Source: Torreya grandis (taxonomy: Eukaryota; Streptophyta; Pinopsida; Cupressales; Taxaceae). Taken from it: 64,000 bases of DNA. This document shows positions 1 through 13,557 of the stretch, piece after piece. Position 1 is the first letter of the stretch; each line of letters opens with the position of its first letter. Position numbers and translations under genes: made by a program. The stretch covers positions 821,001 through 885,000 of the forward strand of contig JARHVA010001473.1 of NCBI GenBank assembly GCA_037957365.1. The letters run 5' to 3'. Below the pieces are notes generated by a model. The model saw only the letters and a list, made by a program, of their open reading frames with translations, made no database searches and had not been told where the DNA came from.

Positions 1-719
1 CTTTAAATTATCTTATGCCTTCTCAACATAGAACATACAGTATGCAAGAAAATAGAGTGTTGACATAGTCAATAACTTTTACACAAAATATGAAATTTTA
101 TTATCCTAAGTTTGGGAATAAATTTATTAATATGTAAATAATTTTAATTAATCACTATAATCAAATCATATATCACCATTATATTCATTTGAAGCTTCTA
201 TTCATTACAAAAAAAAAATGACTTACACAGTCATATATGATCTTGGTAGACCTTCACTCTTTTTCACTATATTGTCTGCCCTATTTTATTCTCATGCCTA
301 ATAATTAAAAAAAAAAACACCTATATATTTCCTACCTATGATAAAAAAAAACTCTTAAATAAATATCTATAACTATTTCTTGATTCAATAAACTTAACAA
401 CCTCTAGACCCATGTAGGGTGGTGGACTCCCTAACTGCCATCTCACTCTTTAAATTGTCCTAGCACAAAGTTCACATGAAAATAGATTTATATTGTCCAC
501 CTAGGTTCTTTAAGACTAAATCATACAACATTTTCCCTTACATGCCATTGTATACCTTAAATACATCATTAGATTCCCATTATAATTTTGAAAATTCAAA
601 TTACATAAAAGGGTTAGAAACTAGGTTTTAGACTCAAACTCAAATTTAGCTTACAATCATGACACCTTATCAACTTGACACAACACTTGAAACACTTAAC
701 CATAATTTTATATCAAAAT
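1..719. other. AT-rich stretch without recognisable gene
   Basis: No coding, RNA or repeat signal that I can support. It directly precedes an integrase fossil on the + strand, so it may be the further decayed upstream part of the same retrotransposon, but no pol motif is visible. Confidence 0.4.
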
Positions 720-1715
720 TGAGATAATTTAAGGATTCTCCTACTTCAATATGCTCACTAATGTGACACATGCCAACATATATAGAAACTTGCACATTTA
801 GATGAGATACCGCTTTAGCCACAATTAGTCTTGGATCTCTTTAAAAAATGGGGGATTTATTTAATTGTTCCAATATATCCAACTTCTCAAGAAAAAATTA
901 TATTTTATTATGCACTAATTACCTCACCAAATGGGTAGAAGTTAGAGCTTTGACTCATGCACGAGATGTGAAAGTAGTATAATTACTTTATGAGTAAATA
1001 TTCACAAGATATGGAGTTCAAAAAGAGATATTATTTGATAAAAGTAAAAAATTAATGTTTTATTTAATTACATACCTTGAATGATAATATGAATTAAGGC
1101 ATAATAATTTCACTTTATATCATCCACGATCCAATGACCAAGTTGAAATCACTAATATGGAGTTGGAGAACATAGATATATACTATCATGACTAGATAAA
1201 ATTTATCCCATAAGATATATGAGCTTATAGGACCACATGGAAGACAACCATAGGTTTCACACCTTATGAATTGGTCTATAGTAAAAAGGTTTTTCTTCCT
1301 ATAGAGTTTGAACTCAAAACTCTATGGATTGTCCTATAACTTTGCATGGATTTGATGAAATCTTAGAAAGAAAGAATCATATAGATGAACTCTTTTGATG
1401 AGATAAGAAGAGAATATCTACACCATAAATAAATAATTCAAAAATAAAGGATCAAATGGCTTGACAAGTTCACTAAAACAAAGAATTTTTAACTAGGTGA
1501 TTGAGCATTGTTCTTTTACTCCAAATGCAATGACCACAAATGGAAATTTTAGACCATATGGTTAGGCCCTTATGAGATAAAAAAATTATTTAAAATTGGA
1601 TCATTCTAATTACACATAATTATTTTGGTAATATTCTTCTTCATGGCCAATGAACACCATCTAAATTTGTATAAGAAACCTCTTTCCAAAAAAGAATTCA
1701 TTTAGATTATCATAA
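720..1715 (+). pseudogene. Ty3/gypsy integrase fossil (core and C-terminal part)
   Basis: Remnant of the integrase end of a Ty3/gypsy polyprotein, which inserts element cDNA into the genome. Seen in shifting + frames: NYLTKWVEVRALTHARD near 920-970 (start of the catalytic core), FTLYHPRSNDQVE near 1110-1150 (position of the catalytic Glu region), TTIGFTPYELVYSKKVFLPI near 1240-1310, and a C-terminal GPYEIKKLFKIG near 1570-1605, the counterpart of the GPY/F module. The fossil ends with LYKKPLSKKEF near 1670-1700. It is broken by many stops and frameshifts and cannot be functional. It closely resembles the integrase at 7.7-8.96 kb (same GPYEI and LYKK endings), so both belong to one family. No LTR was found for it. 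Confidence 0.85.
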
Positions 1716-3360
<1,645 letters not shown>

Positions 3361-3955
3361 ATATGAATAATTTTTATTACACCTTCACATGTGATTTTAC
3401 ATGCTCATTATACCTTTTTACCACATGTCATCCCAATTCCCTATCTTTTCACCACACCCCACATCATGTCTCCATCATTACTTTCTAAATATACATCATC
3501 ATGACTTTTACTTAAAAGTGAACTTCATTCTTATGATATTGACTATGTGTACCCCCATTATCACATCCATTTCACTTGAGGGAAAACAAACCCATAAAAA
3601 ATGGGGAAGGGAGGTAGTCAAGAAAAATTGGTAGATGTGATCCTTTGAGGGTATGCTAATTGATAATCCACATGTAAAATATCAACAAAAAAGGTAAAAC
3701 ATAATAAAAAAAACCCATTATTACACTAATACAAAATTTAAAATACATTACCACACCATTATCACCCATAATTTTCTCTATTGAGAAAGGAATGTGTTAT
3801 TTTTAAACTAAAAAAGAATCTAAAAGAAAGATAGAGATTAACCAAGTAGAATAAATAAGGTAAAAGGGGAGGTGATATACATCGAATGGAACCAAGTGAT
3901 CACATAGTGATAAGAAACAATATATGGGTGGTATCTCTTTTTTAAAATGTAGGGT
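3361..3955. other. AT-rich stretch, nothing recognised
   Basis: No supported coding frame, repeat or RNA. It separates the microsatellite from the decayed element that follows. Confidence 0.4.
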
Positions 3956-5500
3956 GGATGGTTTATGTTTAGGGACTCACAAGATATGACCTAGAGATAA
4001 TACAATTTTTTACTCGGCCTTTGCACAACAATAGAGCTAATATCAAGGAATTGGAAGTAATTTTGATGAAATAGTTGATCTTCAAATCAACTTTAGTACC
4101 TATAGTAGGATAGGAATGGATCAAATGGCATGCAGATGTTGATGCCAAGGTAAATTTTTCTAGACAATGATACAAACTTGAATTCAATGCTTAAGAGTTA
4201 CTCAAGGTTAGTAATTAACAAAACCCAAAGTAGTAAGATACTTCCTTCATCAGCTACAAATGAACTCTAAAAAACTAGGGTAAGTAATTTTCTAAAAGAT
4301 ATGAAGCAGGATATCATTATTTATATGGCTACCTAGTTGGATACATTACACACAAGGGAAAAGTAAGAAGAAACAAATAAATCCTCGATGGTTTATTATT
4401 TAAATTATCAAAAGAAGAAATCAAATTATAAATGTTAAGTTATTAGAGTGAAAGTGGCCAGCATAGAAGAGGAGGATCCTAAAATAGTATAATTACATGC
4501 AATTTATGGAGAATTAGATCATATTTTATATGTATCACAACTAATACAATGGACACATAGGCTTAAAATCAAGGTATGCCACCAAACTTTGCATTTTCAA
4601 GTTCTCAATTTTTCAATTGTTCCTAATTATGGACCACATTTTAAATAAACATGAAACCCCAAAACTATAATTGGTCACAACTAAATAACCCAACCCCAAG
4701 TAGTTGGTAATCACCCCAAACTTACCCTTGGACACCCCAAAATTGGCAAACATGACCCTCATAAAACTAGCCCTAGAAAACTCAAAATCAGAATTAGCAA
4801 TGGTCTCATCCCTCAAACCTATGGCATTAACCATGGATGAATAACCAAACTTGGTCCAACCAAAATTTTGTATCCCCTTAACTACAATAATTACAACAAT
4901 AATAACAACCAACTTTTATTCCAAATACACAAATAGCTCCTAAACAACCATAATTGCCCACCCAACCTATACCAAACCCTACCAATAAGTTGGTTCAACG
5001 AACACAAATCAGTGAAATAATGTAGTACCCAATCTGTATTATGGATATTAATGGATTCCACCTTTGTTTAGGATGTATTATTCCATAACCCACCCCATTT
5101 GTGATCCTCATACCTCTTGAGGATATTCTAGACTCCCATACCAATCCAAAACCACTTGAACACATTCTTACTCTTGAACCAAGTTCTACTCAACACAAGA
5201 AGGCCTACAAACCCTCATTTACTTGAAAGGTTACACATTCAACATATTGATCAAGAACCTAAATTTAATTTATTAGGATAATTAATGAATTTGTGTGCCA
5301 AGATCTCACTATTTTAGGCCATAAAATATGTGCCCATCTATACCAAATTTGTTTATGAGCTATGATTAAATAAACCTAGCTTTAAAAAGGAAGCATCCCA
5401 AGATTGTCAAATTAGTTGGATAGTTTGCAAACATCATTCTAGGCAATGTCATTCTACCTACGTATTATTATCCTAACATCCCTATAGATAATGTTAACAT
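3956..5500 (+). pseudogene. Possible decayed gag and gag-protease linker
   Basis: This stretch lies directly 5' of a clear protease/RT/integrase fossil on the same strand, where gag is expected. Short open pieces rich in Lys, Asn and Gln are present, but I cannot match a nucleocapsid zinc knuckle or a gag core motif. The call rests mainly on position. It could equally be an insertion of other repeat DNA. Confidence 0.3.
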
Positions 5501-5515
5501 TTAAGGTAAGTTAAA

Positions 5516-5800
5516 ACCTAATACATTGATTGATTTAAGATCATTCATCAGTGTCATGACTATGGAAACCATGCATAAACTTGGACTAAAATAACTTTTT
5601 CCAACATCTAAAGTTATAAAAATGGCTGATAAATCCATAGTCAAACTAGAAGGAATGATTGAAGATTTAATCATCACTATGGATTCATGGGAATATCTAG
5701 CTGGTTTCATTAGCCTAAACCTAAGATTAACCTATGAGGATATCCACTTATCATAGGAATACCATGACTAGATATATTTGATGCTCTTATCAGTTTTAGA
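5516..5800 (+). pseudogene. Retroviral-type aspartic protease fossil (Athila/Tat-like)
   Basis: Remnant of the pepsin-like protease that cuts the gag-pol polyprotein. Visible in one + frame: TLIDLRSFISVMTMETMHKL, then KVIKMADKSIVKLEGMIEDL, then MDSWEYLAGF. In Athila/Tat relatives the corresponding stretch has an active-site D-[LG]-G/[SA] motif, then LADRS...PEG...EDV and the YP.DF strand. Here the catalytic turn reads IDLRSF, so the Gly after the active-site region is lost. Several stops follow before 5800. It lies about 0.6 kb upstream of the RT fossil, in the correct order. Confidence 0.75.
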
Positions 5801-6419
5801 TTAGGAAACATGTTTTTTTCAAATGGTAATGACACTAAGAAATTAGTGTTATACCCACTACCCAAACCTTCATGTGGAGCAAAACAACCTCCATGAGTAG
5901 AAGAGTTGGATGAGGAACAAGTTTATTTACATACTTTATGCACACTTCACCTTAATATATCCTTGAGAGATAAAGAGGAAGACAATCATTTCTCATATAT
6001 TACAAAACACCTATTAAGAGGATTTAGAAACATATAATCTATCTCAATGTATACCATGTCCTTTCATAAACATTCCACCTAAATTTGGTCCCTATGATGT
6101 TACAAGATATATTAGAACATTTCATTAGTTATTACCACACCATTTTATCTATTATCCACTATTGGGTAACATATAATCCATGTTATCTCTATCTAAATAA
6201 GTGGAAATCTTTCCAAAATAACCCCTCAATATCAACAACAAATTATAACTTGAATAATAAACTAAGCTAGTCACCATAATCCAAAAACATAAAAAAAAAT
6301 TCTTTGGATTATCATGATATGAGAGGTATTCCTCTAAATTTATGTACCCACCATATTTACATTACGGAAGAGTGTAAACCCATTGACCAACCACAACACC
6401 AAATAAACCCCATTGTCAA

Positions 6420-7235
6420 AGACAATCAAAACTAAGTTAAAAAAATTATTAGATGCAAGTTTATTTGTCCTATTTATGATATTCTATGGGTTTTACCCCT
6501 TGTTATTTTACCTAAAATGGGTTAAATGTCATATGTGTGTGGACTATAGAGAATTATAATTATCTAAAAGGAAATATCGTGTTCCTCTTCCTTTTATTGA
6601 TCAAGTTATTGACACGTTAGTAGGACATAATTAATTCTCCTTTCATGATGTATTTAGTGGATATAATCAGATTATAATAACTCTTGAGGACCAAGATAAG
6701 ACTATATTTATATGTCTTTATGGTACCTATGTATATGACTTACTTCCATTTTGTTTGTGTAATGCTCCATCCACCTTTCAAAGGTTTGCCTTAAGTATAT
6801 TTTCTAATATATCCCATGATTGCATTGAAATCTACATGGATGACTTCATACTATATGGGGAAACATATGATGAATCTCTAAAAAACCTTTAGAAAGTCAT
6901 CTGATGTTGTCAAGGCAATTAGATGTCCCTGATTCATGAAAAATACTATATGTTGATGACTTAAGGTATTGTATTAGGATACCACATCTCACTTATAAGT
7001 ATTAAGGTAGATCCTACTAAAATCGTCATATTTAAATACTTACCAATTCCATGAAAGCAAAAATATGTTAGATTTTTCTTAGGACATGTTGGCTATTACC
7101 ATAGATTTATTAAAGATTTCAACAAAATTATAGTGCCTTTATTTATCTTAATTTTTAAGTATGTTGATTTTATTTGGACTAATTCATGTCAAACATCATT
7201 CTAATAACTAAAATATCTACTAAAAACTCTTAGTA
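6420..7235 (+). pseudogene. Reverse transcriptase fossil (Athila/Tat-like)
   Basis: Remnant of the RNA-dependent DNA polymerase of a Ty3/gypsy element. Motifs in order: VDYREL near 6540, KYRVPLPFIDQVIDTLVGHN near 6575-6635, SFHDVFSGYNQIIIT near 6640-6685, TIFICLYGTYVYDLLPFCLC near 6705-6765, NAPSTFQRF near 6764-6790, and the catalytic box YMDDF at 6833-6847 inside CIEIYMDDFILYG. Then come LGYHISLISIKVDPTKI and the thumb motif RFFLGHVGYYHRFIKDF near 7065-7120. PFIDQ together with an [FY]MDDF box is typical of the Athila side of the Tat/Athila clade. Stops interrupt the frame. The YMDDF box itself is preserved. Confidence 0.9.
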
Positions 7236-7560
7236 GTAGATCTACATTGTCCTTTCATATCCATATAAACACTTCTAATACTATACTAAGAGTGCTCCTT
7301 GGTCAAAAGGAACAGTCCTTGAGCTATGCCATATACTTAATCAGAAAAAATCCTCAAGGGGTTGAGATAAATTTCATTGTAATAGTAAATTAATTTATTG
7401 TTTTAGTCTATTATATCAACAAGTTTAGACATAACATCACCGGTTAGCAAGTTTTCATCCATACTAATCATACAACAATAAGGTATTTAATGAATAAACC
7501 TACAGTCATTAGAAGGATGATTAGGTGGTTGTTTTTGTTATAATAATTTTATATTACTAT
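7236..7560 (+). pseudogene. RNase H fossil following RT
   Basis: Continues the same + strand polyprotein. Visible pieces are LGQKEQSLSYAIYLIRKNPQ near 7300-7360, an equivalent of the family's Q..K.H.I.YASR.L segment, then NKFRHNITG*QVFIHTNHTT and IRYLMNKP near 7410-7500, equivalent to the F...TDH..LKYL strand. The expected Asp of the TDH motif reads Asn (TNH). Stops are frequent. Confidence 0.75.
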
Positions 7561-7679
7561 TATATATAGGCTAGGAAAAGGTAATGTAGTTTCATAGTTT
7601 TTATTACATTTTCAATCTGATGAACAAAGTCTAGTAGTAGATGACTCCTTTATTGATGAACATATTTTTTCATTAACCT

Positions 7680-8965
7680 CTAACACTCCTTGGTATGCAT
7701 ATATTGTTAATTACTTAGCTAAAATATTGCTACCAAAAAAATTATCTCCAAAATATAGGCATAATTTGGTCATAAAAATTAGTCCATACTCATGGATCTA
7801 TGAATATCTTTTTGTCACTAGACTATTTTAGTCATACATCAGTGTATCCACAAATATGAGGTAGTTGACATCATTAGAGCATGTCGTGATGAATATATGG
7901 GGTTAATTTTTCTAAAAAGAGGAATTCCATAAAGATTCTAACTACAAGATACTATTGGATTATCTTGCATAAGGATGCATTTAAATATACATGCTAGTGT
8001 GATTAATGTTAAGGTATGGGGAAACCCACACATTCAGATGAGATACCACTCTAGCCTCAGTTGGTTTTATAAAAATTTATAAGTTGGGACTTATTTTTCT
8101 AGACCAATAGATACCAAATCCAATAAAAAAAATTACATATTGGTTTACACAAATTATATGACTAAATAGGTAGAGGTGAAAGCCTTAACCCATGTAAGAG
8201 ATGCAAAAGTTGCATACTTTTTGTAGGAAGAAATTTTCACCTACTATGGAGCATTATGAGATACTATTACATACCAAGTGCCTAAATTTACATCTAATAT
8301 AATAATTTTCCTTGTCCAAAAATTGAAATTAGGCACAAGAAATCCACCCCATACCATCCTTAATCGAATGGAAAGGTAGAAGTTACAAATAGGGGATTGG
8401 AGAATATCCTTACCAAAATAGTCAACATGCACAATGAAGATTAGTAAGATCATCTTCTTGAATCAATTTGGGCATACTAAATTACATTGAAGATAAAAAA
8501 TAGCCTCACCCCATATGAATTAGTCTATGGAAAGAATCGTGTCTTCCGCATTGAATTTGAGCACAAAACCTTGAGTACATCATTAGAATTTGGCTTAGAT
8601 TTATCACAAGAATAGAAAGAAAGATACATGTAGTTGAATTCTTTGGATGAACTCTGAGGAGATACATTACATTATACTAAATTATTAAAATAGTAAAGGA
8701 TAAGATGGAATGACAATTACATCAAGACAAGAGAATTTTAGCCAAGAGATTGGGCCCTAATTTTTATTCCAAGTATAAATATCATAAGGGAAAGATGATA
8801 ACTAGATGTATTGGGCCTTATGAAATATATAAAGTATTTGAGAATGGATTTATTAAGTTACACACTATTTATCTTATATGCTTTTGCTTACTAGTTAATA
8901 TATAGAGGCTCAAATTATACAAGAAACATCTTTCCAATGAGATCTTCACATGAAAAATTCTAGAT
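7680..8965 (+). pseudogene. Ty3/gypsy integrase fossil, full span
   Basis: Last domain of the decayed 4-9 kb element. Seen: HKYEVVDIIRACRDEYMG near 7850-7900 (N-terminal zinc-domain neighbourhood), then KKNYILVYTNYMTK*VEVKA near 8125-8180, where family members read TDYLTKW: the first catalytic Asp is Asn and the Trp is a TAG stop. Next are SLTPYELVYGKNRVFRIEFE near 8500-8560, SLEFGLDLS near 8580, then IGPYEIYKVFENGFIKLHT near 8810-8865 (C-terminal GPY/F module) and LKLYKKHLSNEIFT near 8912-8950. The order matches the fossil at 0.7-1.7 kb. Dead through multiple stops and frameshifts. Confidence 0.88.
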
Positions 8966-11936
8966 GGACACACCTTGTCTTCCTCTCAGCCCCCCATATA
9001 TCTTGATTATACATCAATAGGATATTATAGCATACCCTTTCTATCTATTGACAAAGGGTAAGCACTACTGGATAGATTTGGCCTACATGCTTAGTTTAGA
9101 ATAAGAAGCTGAGCAAGGTCTTGATTGAAGAGTGACCCAATGTCACAAGAAGCATGTAGAATTTAAGAGATAACATAGAATTTGAAACATTTTGAAACGA
9201 TTTAAGTTAGCTTAAGGTGTAATTTGTTTATCTTTGAATAATAGGTTTAAAAGTAGGTCTACATGGTGTCTAAGTAGTTAGGATCATGCAACAAGTTCAC
9301 ATGGGCCTCAAAAAATCATTGGAGATTTCAAGGATCAATTAGAATCTCAAGCACAAGTTTTGAAGAACCAAACCATCATTAGGACATCATACAGGAACAA
9401 GTGGAGCAAGTTAGTTGTGCATTTAATACATTCACCTAGAGAACCTCATAGGCTAAAATAGTCACATGAGAATGATTCCATTAATGATAATATCATCCTC
9501 TACAAATTTCATGTATTGATTAGTTATCTATCTCAAGATATAGGCCTTCAAAGTAGAACAAATAGATAAAGATGATCACATGAATGTCAAAATTAAGCCT
9601 TGATAATTAACCATTGGGGTTCAAAATGTGACACATGTACAGATGTCATTAAAGTCATATGGATGTCAAATGATGGGCACATAGATGTCAATGATAGTCA
9701 TAAAAATGTCAAATATGAGCACACAAAAGTCAAATTTAGGCCTCATGAAGTAACTCTTTGAGCTCAAGTGGTGGGTCCCAGGTAGATCTACAGTGTGCAT
9801 TCATTCATACATCTAGATCTAATAGTGCAAGTTAAAGAGTTAGAGGATCTAGATCAAATGCTGACACTCATTCATATATCTAGATCTAATGGTGTGAGTT
9901 AAAGTTAAGCAGTTAGCATATCCTAAGGACAAATAAGGATAATATAGTTTGGCATAAATTGATAGGTCTGAGTTGGTAATCGACAACCAATAAACAAAAA
10001 GCAAATCCAAAGCTTCTAATGGAGGTCTAAAAACTAGTTTTTGACCTAGGTAAATGAATATTTCAAAGAGCCATGTCTCCATTAGAGTTATATCAACAAT
10101 AGATGTAGTTATATAGGAAATATGGTCAAGCATAAATCTTTGTCACCATTAAATATTAGACATGACCTAGTCGATAATTTAGAGCCTATCGACCCTGTTG
10201 CATGATTACTCCATTAATGTGTTCATTTATCTTCCTAATTTAATATCCTTGCATGTAGTAGATTCTTAGATTTCACATGGTTTAGAGGAAAAATAGGTCA
10301 TTTTGGGCCTATTATAGATATCAAGCAAGACTAAATGTCTATCAAAATTTCATGGATATTATGACTATGTGAAAACTAATAGATTAGGTTAGTTTTCTAT
10401 CTATGGTAGACTTATGTTCAATTTGGAGAAAATACAGACATAAATATGATTATGGGGAACTGTCTCATCTTTTGATATGGTCAAATTTTTGATAAATAGG
10501 TACCTATGATCATCTAAAGTAAATGTGGCATGAAGCTATCAGTTTTGAGATATGAGAAGTTTGTCTTCATCAACAGATCAAGTAGAAGGTGGCATAGAGT
10601 TCTAAGGACGAGACCTAGAAAATAGATAAGGACAATGGGAATTTAATTCTATTATAGATACTTTAAAATATTAATTCCTTATTGATAATATCATGACTCA
10701 GTAGCCTCGAATTGGTATTAATCCATCACCACTTCCCCTCTCTTCTTCCCCTTTTCCATATGTGTTCTATATTATTCCACATTGTATCTCTATCTGAAAG
10801 TTTTTAGACAAGAAATCTCTAATATTTTATAGATAAATAGACTCTTATGTCTTGGCTTACTCAAGCTCTACCAAAATTTATACTATAACACCTTTTGATT
10901 TAATAAAGACTGAATTCCATCATTTTTGTAAAACTAAATTGAAGATTTTTCTATGAATCCATGTACTATGATTAAGTGAATATATGCTTTCCTTGCCTAT
11001 ATCTAAGTTTATTCACCTTAATTAAGTGATTTGTAGTCCTCATAGGTCATTTTAAGTGTAATATATAGTTTATTGATTAGCTTGGAAGTGGATGTTTGCC
11101 CTCTCATGCTAGTTTGATAACTGGTCAATACCTTATTATTAAATGCTTATGTGGGACTGAACTTATTTGGTTTTGAATGTGTCTCATAGTGTGTCTTGTT
11201 CAAATTATAAGTGTTCCAATTACTAGTGCATCACCTCATTTTATATGCTTTTATATATTATTGTTACTCTCTCCCTCCTTTTCTAAGCAATTGTTAGTTT
11301 AGCTCTAGCTTAGGTGATAGATCCAGAAGGAAGTCAGCCTTCTCTAGAGGTTTAACCAAGTTTAGGTGACCCATAGCCTATGACCACTGCCATGTTGGAT
11401 TAAATTTGTGTAATAGGACTTGAACAATCTCCTTACTTAGCTAGGGAACAATCTAGGACTCCAACAAGCACATTATTATAGCATGTCCATCCATACATTT
11501 GTTTGGCTAGCTACAAGCTGAATAAACACTTTAACTAATCAAGTTATTTAGTTGATCATTCAAGGTCAAAAATGAAGTAAAAAAATCATTAATGAAAACC
11601 TGTAAGTTTTGATGACAAATGGTAGTTATAAAACTAGTTCCTAGCTAGCCAATATCTACATATAAAAATCATTTATGTAAAAGTAGCTTGCTAACCATAT
11701 AAGGAGAAAAAAAGAAAGATAAAAAATAATAATAAATAAAAATTTGCTTTCCAAACACCCTCTTGATCATCATCCCTTCTTGAAACTTAAATAGTTGTTT
11801 TAGTCCTTTCCATGCAGCCTTAATTTTTAAATTGTATGATGCATAATGTAAATGCAATTACTATAGGATGTCAATTAATTTATTATGGGTTGACCAATAA
11901 TTATTGTAGGACACATTGTGCATACTATAATACTAG
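8966..11936. other. Non-coding repeat-derived DNA between two retrotransposons
   Basis: No protein motif seen in about 3 kb. Loose repetition of a GATGTCAAA-type string occurs between about 9590 and 9740, and a similar style recurs at 39.7-39.95 kb on the + strand. A short direct duplication lies at 9802-9904. The stretch may contain a decayed LTR of the 4-9 kb element, but I could not find its partner copy. Confidence 0.4.
9802..9904. repeat. Short direct repeat, 36 bp, spacing 67 bp
   Basis: The string CATTCATAcATCTAGATCTA and its continuation at 9802-9837 recurs at 9869-9904 with a few substitutions. This is a small local duplication in otherwise featureless DNA. Confidence 0.8.
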
Positions 11937-12363
11937 TATTATGTGTTTAAATAAGATGGAATCATGAAGAAACTAGATGGAAATTATCATTTCTTGTCTC
12001 ATCACTCTCACATGACATAAAGTACACCCAATGCCACAAATATAAGTTATTTTCAAATAGGAAGAACTTTTATACACAATATTTTCAAATTTTATCAAAT
12101 ACTAATGCTTTACATCTTACAAGAACCCATCAAGACTCAATATCTCTGAGTACATGCCCTAAGGGGTGCATTGAGAAAGGGTTGGGTAGATAATTGGTGC
12201 TTCATAAGATTATTGTCCCTTATTGACACATATTTCCAATTCAACCAACTCTTAAAACCATTCCCTAAGATATTACTCCTCCCTTGCACACTCCTCCAGT
12301 ATTTTTTCTCTTTCCATCTTTATTTTCCTCACCTAAATCCCTTTTTGTCAGTTTAATTTACTA

Positions 12364-12491
12364 GGTCAACTGAGTTGACCTTATATAGTTTTAGGATAGT
12401 TTCACTTAAGAATTAGGTTAGCCTCTAGTTGACCTAGCTTGGGACCTAGTAAATAATTGTCCAAAATTATATAGGGTAGACTAGGTCGACC
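12364..12491 (+). promoter_or_regulatory. Palindromic GGTCAAC/GTTGACC cluster upstream of the LTR TATA box
   Basis: A perfect inverted repeat GGTCAACTGAGTTGACC lies at 12364-12380, a further GTTGACC at about 12437, and the palindrome GGTCGACC at 12484-12491, ending 43 bp before the TATA box at 12535. The half site contains TTGACC, the core of the W-box bound by plant WRKY factors (established knowledge). Whether WRKY factors act here is inference. Confidence 0.55.
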
Positions 12492-12534
12492 TTATTGGCT
12501 GATATTTTTGAAAGGGCTTAGGGAAAGATCCAAC

Positions 12535-12542
12535 TATAAATA
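12535..12542 (+). promoter_or_regulatory. LTR TATA box, first copy
   Basis: TATAAATA in the context CAACTATAAATATAGG. The same box is at the same place in the 3' LTR (24926-24933). It is the likely core promoter for the element transcript. Confidence 0.7.
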
Positions 12543-12813
12543 TAGGATCATTTCATCATTATTTCAATATAAAATTAATATTTATTATTCACTCACACTT
12601 CTTTACAATCTACTCTTCTACCATTATACTTGAGGAGTCTTAGCTTAGGGTTTCTACTTAGAGAATCTAGTCTTGTGGATAAGTCTTGGATGCTTTAGCA
12701 TTTCTTAGTGATATTTATAAACCAAAACAACCTCTTTTTAATCCCCTTTGGTCAAGGGAGATATTGAATCTCAATGGGTTCACATTCAGGTAAGTATTAG
12801 GGAAAGATCCAAC

Positions 12814-12821
12814 TATAAATA
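12814..12821 (+). promoter_or_regulatory. LTR TATA box, duplicated copy
   Basis: Second TATAAATA, 279 bp downstream, created by the tandem duplication. It lacks a directly adjacent copy of the GGTCAAC/GTTGACC cluster because the duplication starts downstream of that cluster. Confidence 0.7.
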
Positions 12822-13537
12822 TAGGATCATTTCATCATTATTTCAATATAAAATTAAGATTTATTATTCACTCACACTTCTTTACAATCTACTCTTCTAC
12901 CATTATACTTGAGGAGTCTTAGCTTAGGGTTTCTACTTAGAGAATCTAGTCTTGTGGATAAGTCTTGGATGCTTTAGCATTTCTTAGTGATATTTATAAA
13001 CCAAAACAACCTCTTTTTAATCCCCTTTGGTCAAGGGAGATATTGAATCTCAATGGGTTCACATTCAGGTAAGTATTTTCTAACTTTGTTCCTCTCTTTA
13101 GTAGATAGAAGTAGTATAAGTATTGGCTTTGAATAATTTTACTCTTCATATTCCATGTATTAGGGTCTTACTCATACTTATCTTAATTTAGATTATCTTA
13201 TACATTTTTTTATTGTTTACTAACCCCTCATGATTATGCCGTAAGCTTTGGTAAGCACTAGATTAGATTTACTTTTCTTGTTATTAGATTAGGTGAAATA
13301 TAAAAAACTTAGGACCCCCTTAGGGTTATTGCATGACTATGTTATACTGGAGGATTTTAAACCCTCCTTATCATGGTGTATTATGATAAATGATCCCCTA
13401 GTCATGTCTATTGGATACCCATATTGGTCATTTTCCCACTTAACAAATGTATTCCCAATCGAAAGTGTAGGTATTCTCTATCTTCTTTGAGCTAGGATTG
13501 ATTTATAAACATGTGGCATTTTTGATTGCATACATTC

Positions 13538-13557
13538 TGGTGAACCCGACATGAACT
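13538..13557 (+). promoter_or_regulatory. Candidate primer-binding site of element A
   Basis: TGGTGAACCCGAC starts 7 nt after the inferred LTR end. The relative at 36626 also has TGGTGAACC 7 nt after its LTR end. Position and the leading TGG (complement of a tRNA CCA tail) fit a primer site. I could not assign the tRNA. Confidence 0.5.

Larger units (their letters stand above)
12520..13077 (+). repeat. 279-bp perfect-length tandem duplication inside the 5' LTR
   Basis: Copy 1 is 12520-12798 and copy 2 is 12799-13077. I see one mismatch (ATTAATATTT against ATTAAGATTT). Each copy runs from AGGGAAAGATCCAAC, through the TATA box, to GGTAAGTATT. The other three LTR copies in the window have this segment once. 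The near identity contrasts with the strong divergence between the two LTRs, so the duplication is much younger than the insertion. Confidence 0.97.
11937..13530 (+). repeat. 5' LTR of element A, with internal tandem duplication
   Basis: Matches the 3' LTR (24378-25634) strongly from about 12070 on: ATCAAATACTAATGCTTTAC, AAGATATTACTCCTCCCTTG, GAGGAGTCTTAGCTTAGG and other shared strings in the same order. Further copies lie at 35402-36618 (+) and 42549-43865 (-). It is longer than its partner (1594 against 1257 bp) mainly because of a 279-bp tandem duplication at 12520-13077. The first 130 bp or so is poorly conserved, so the left edge is uncertain. The right edge (TTGATTGCA) sits 7 nt before a TGG that starts the presumed primer site. 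Confidence 0.85.
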
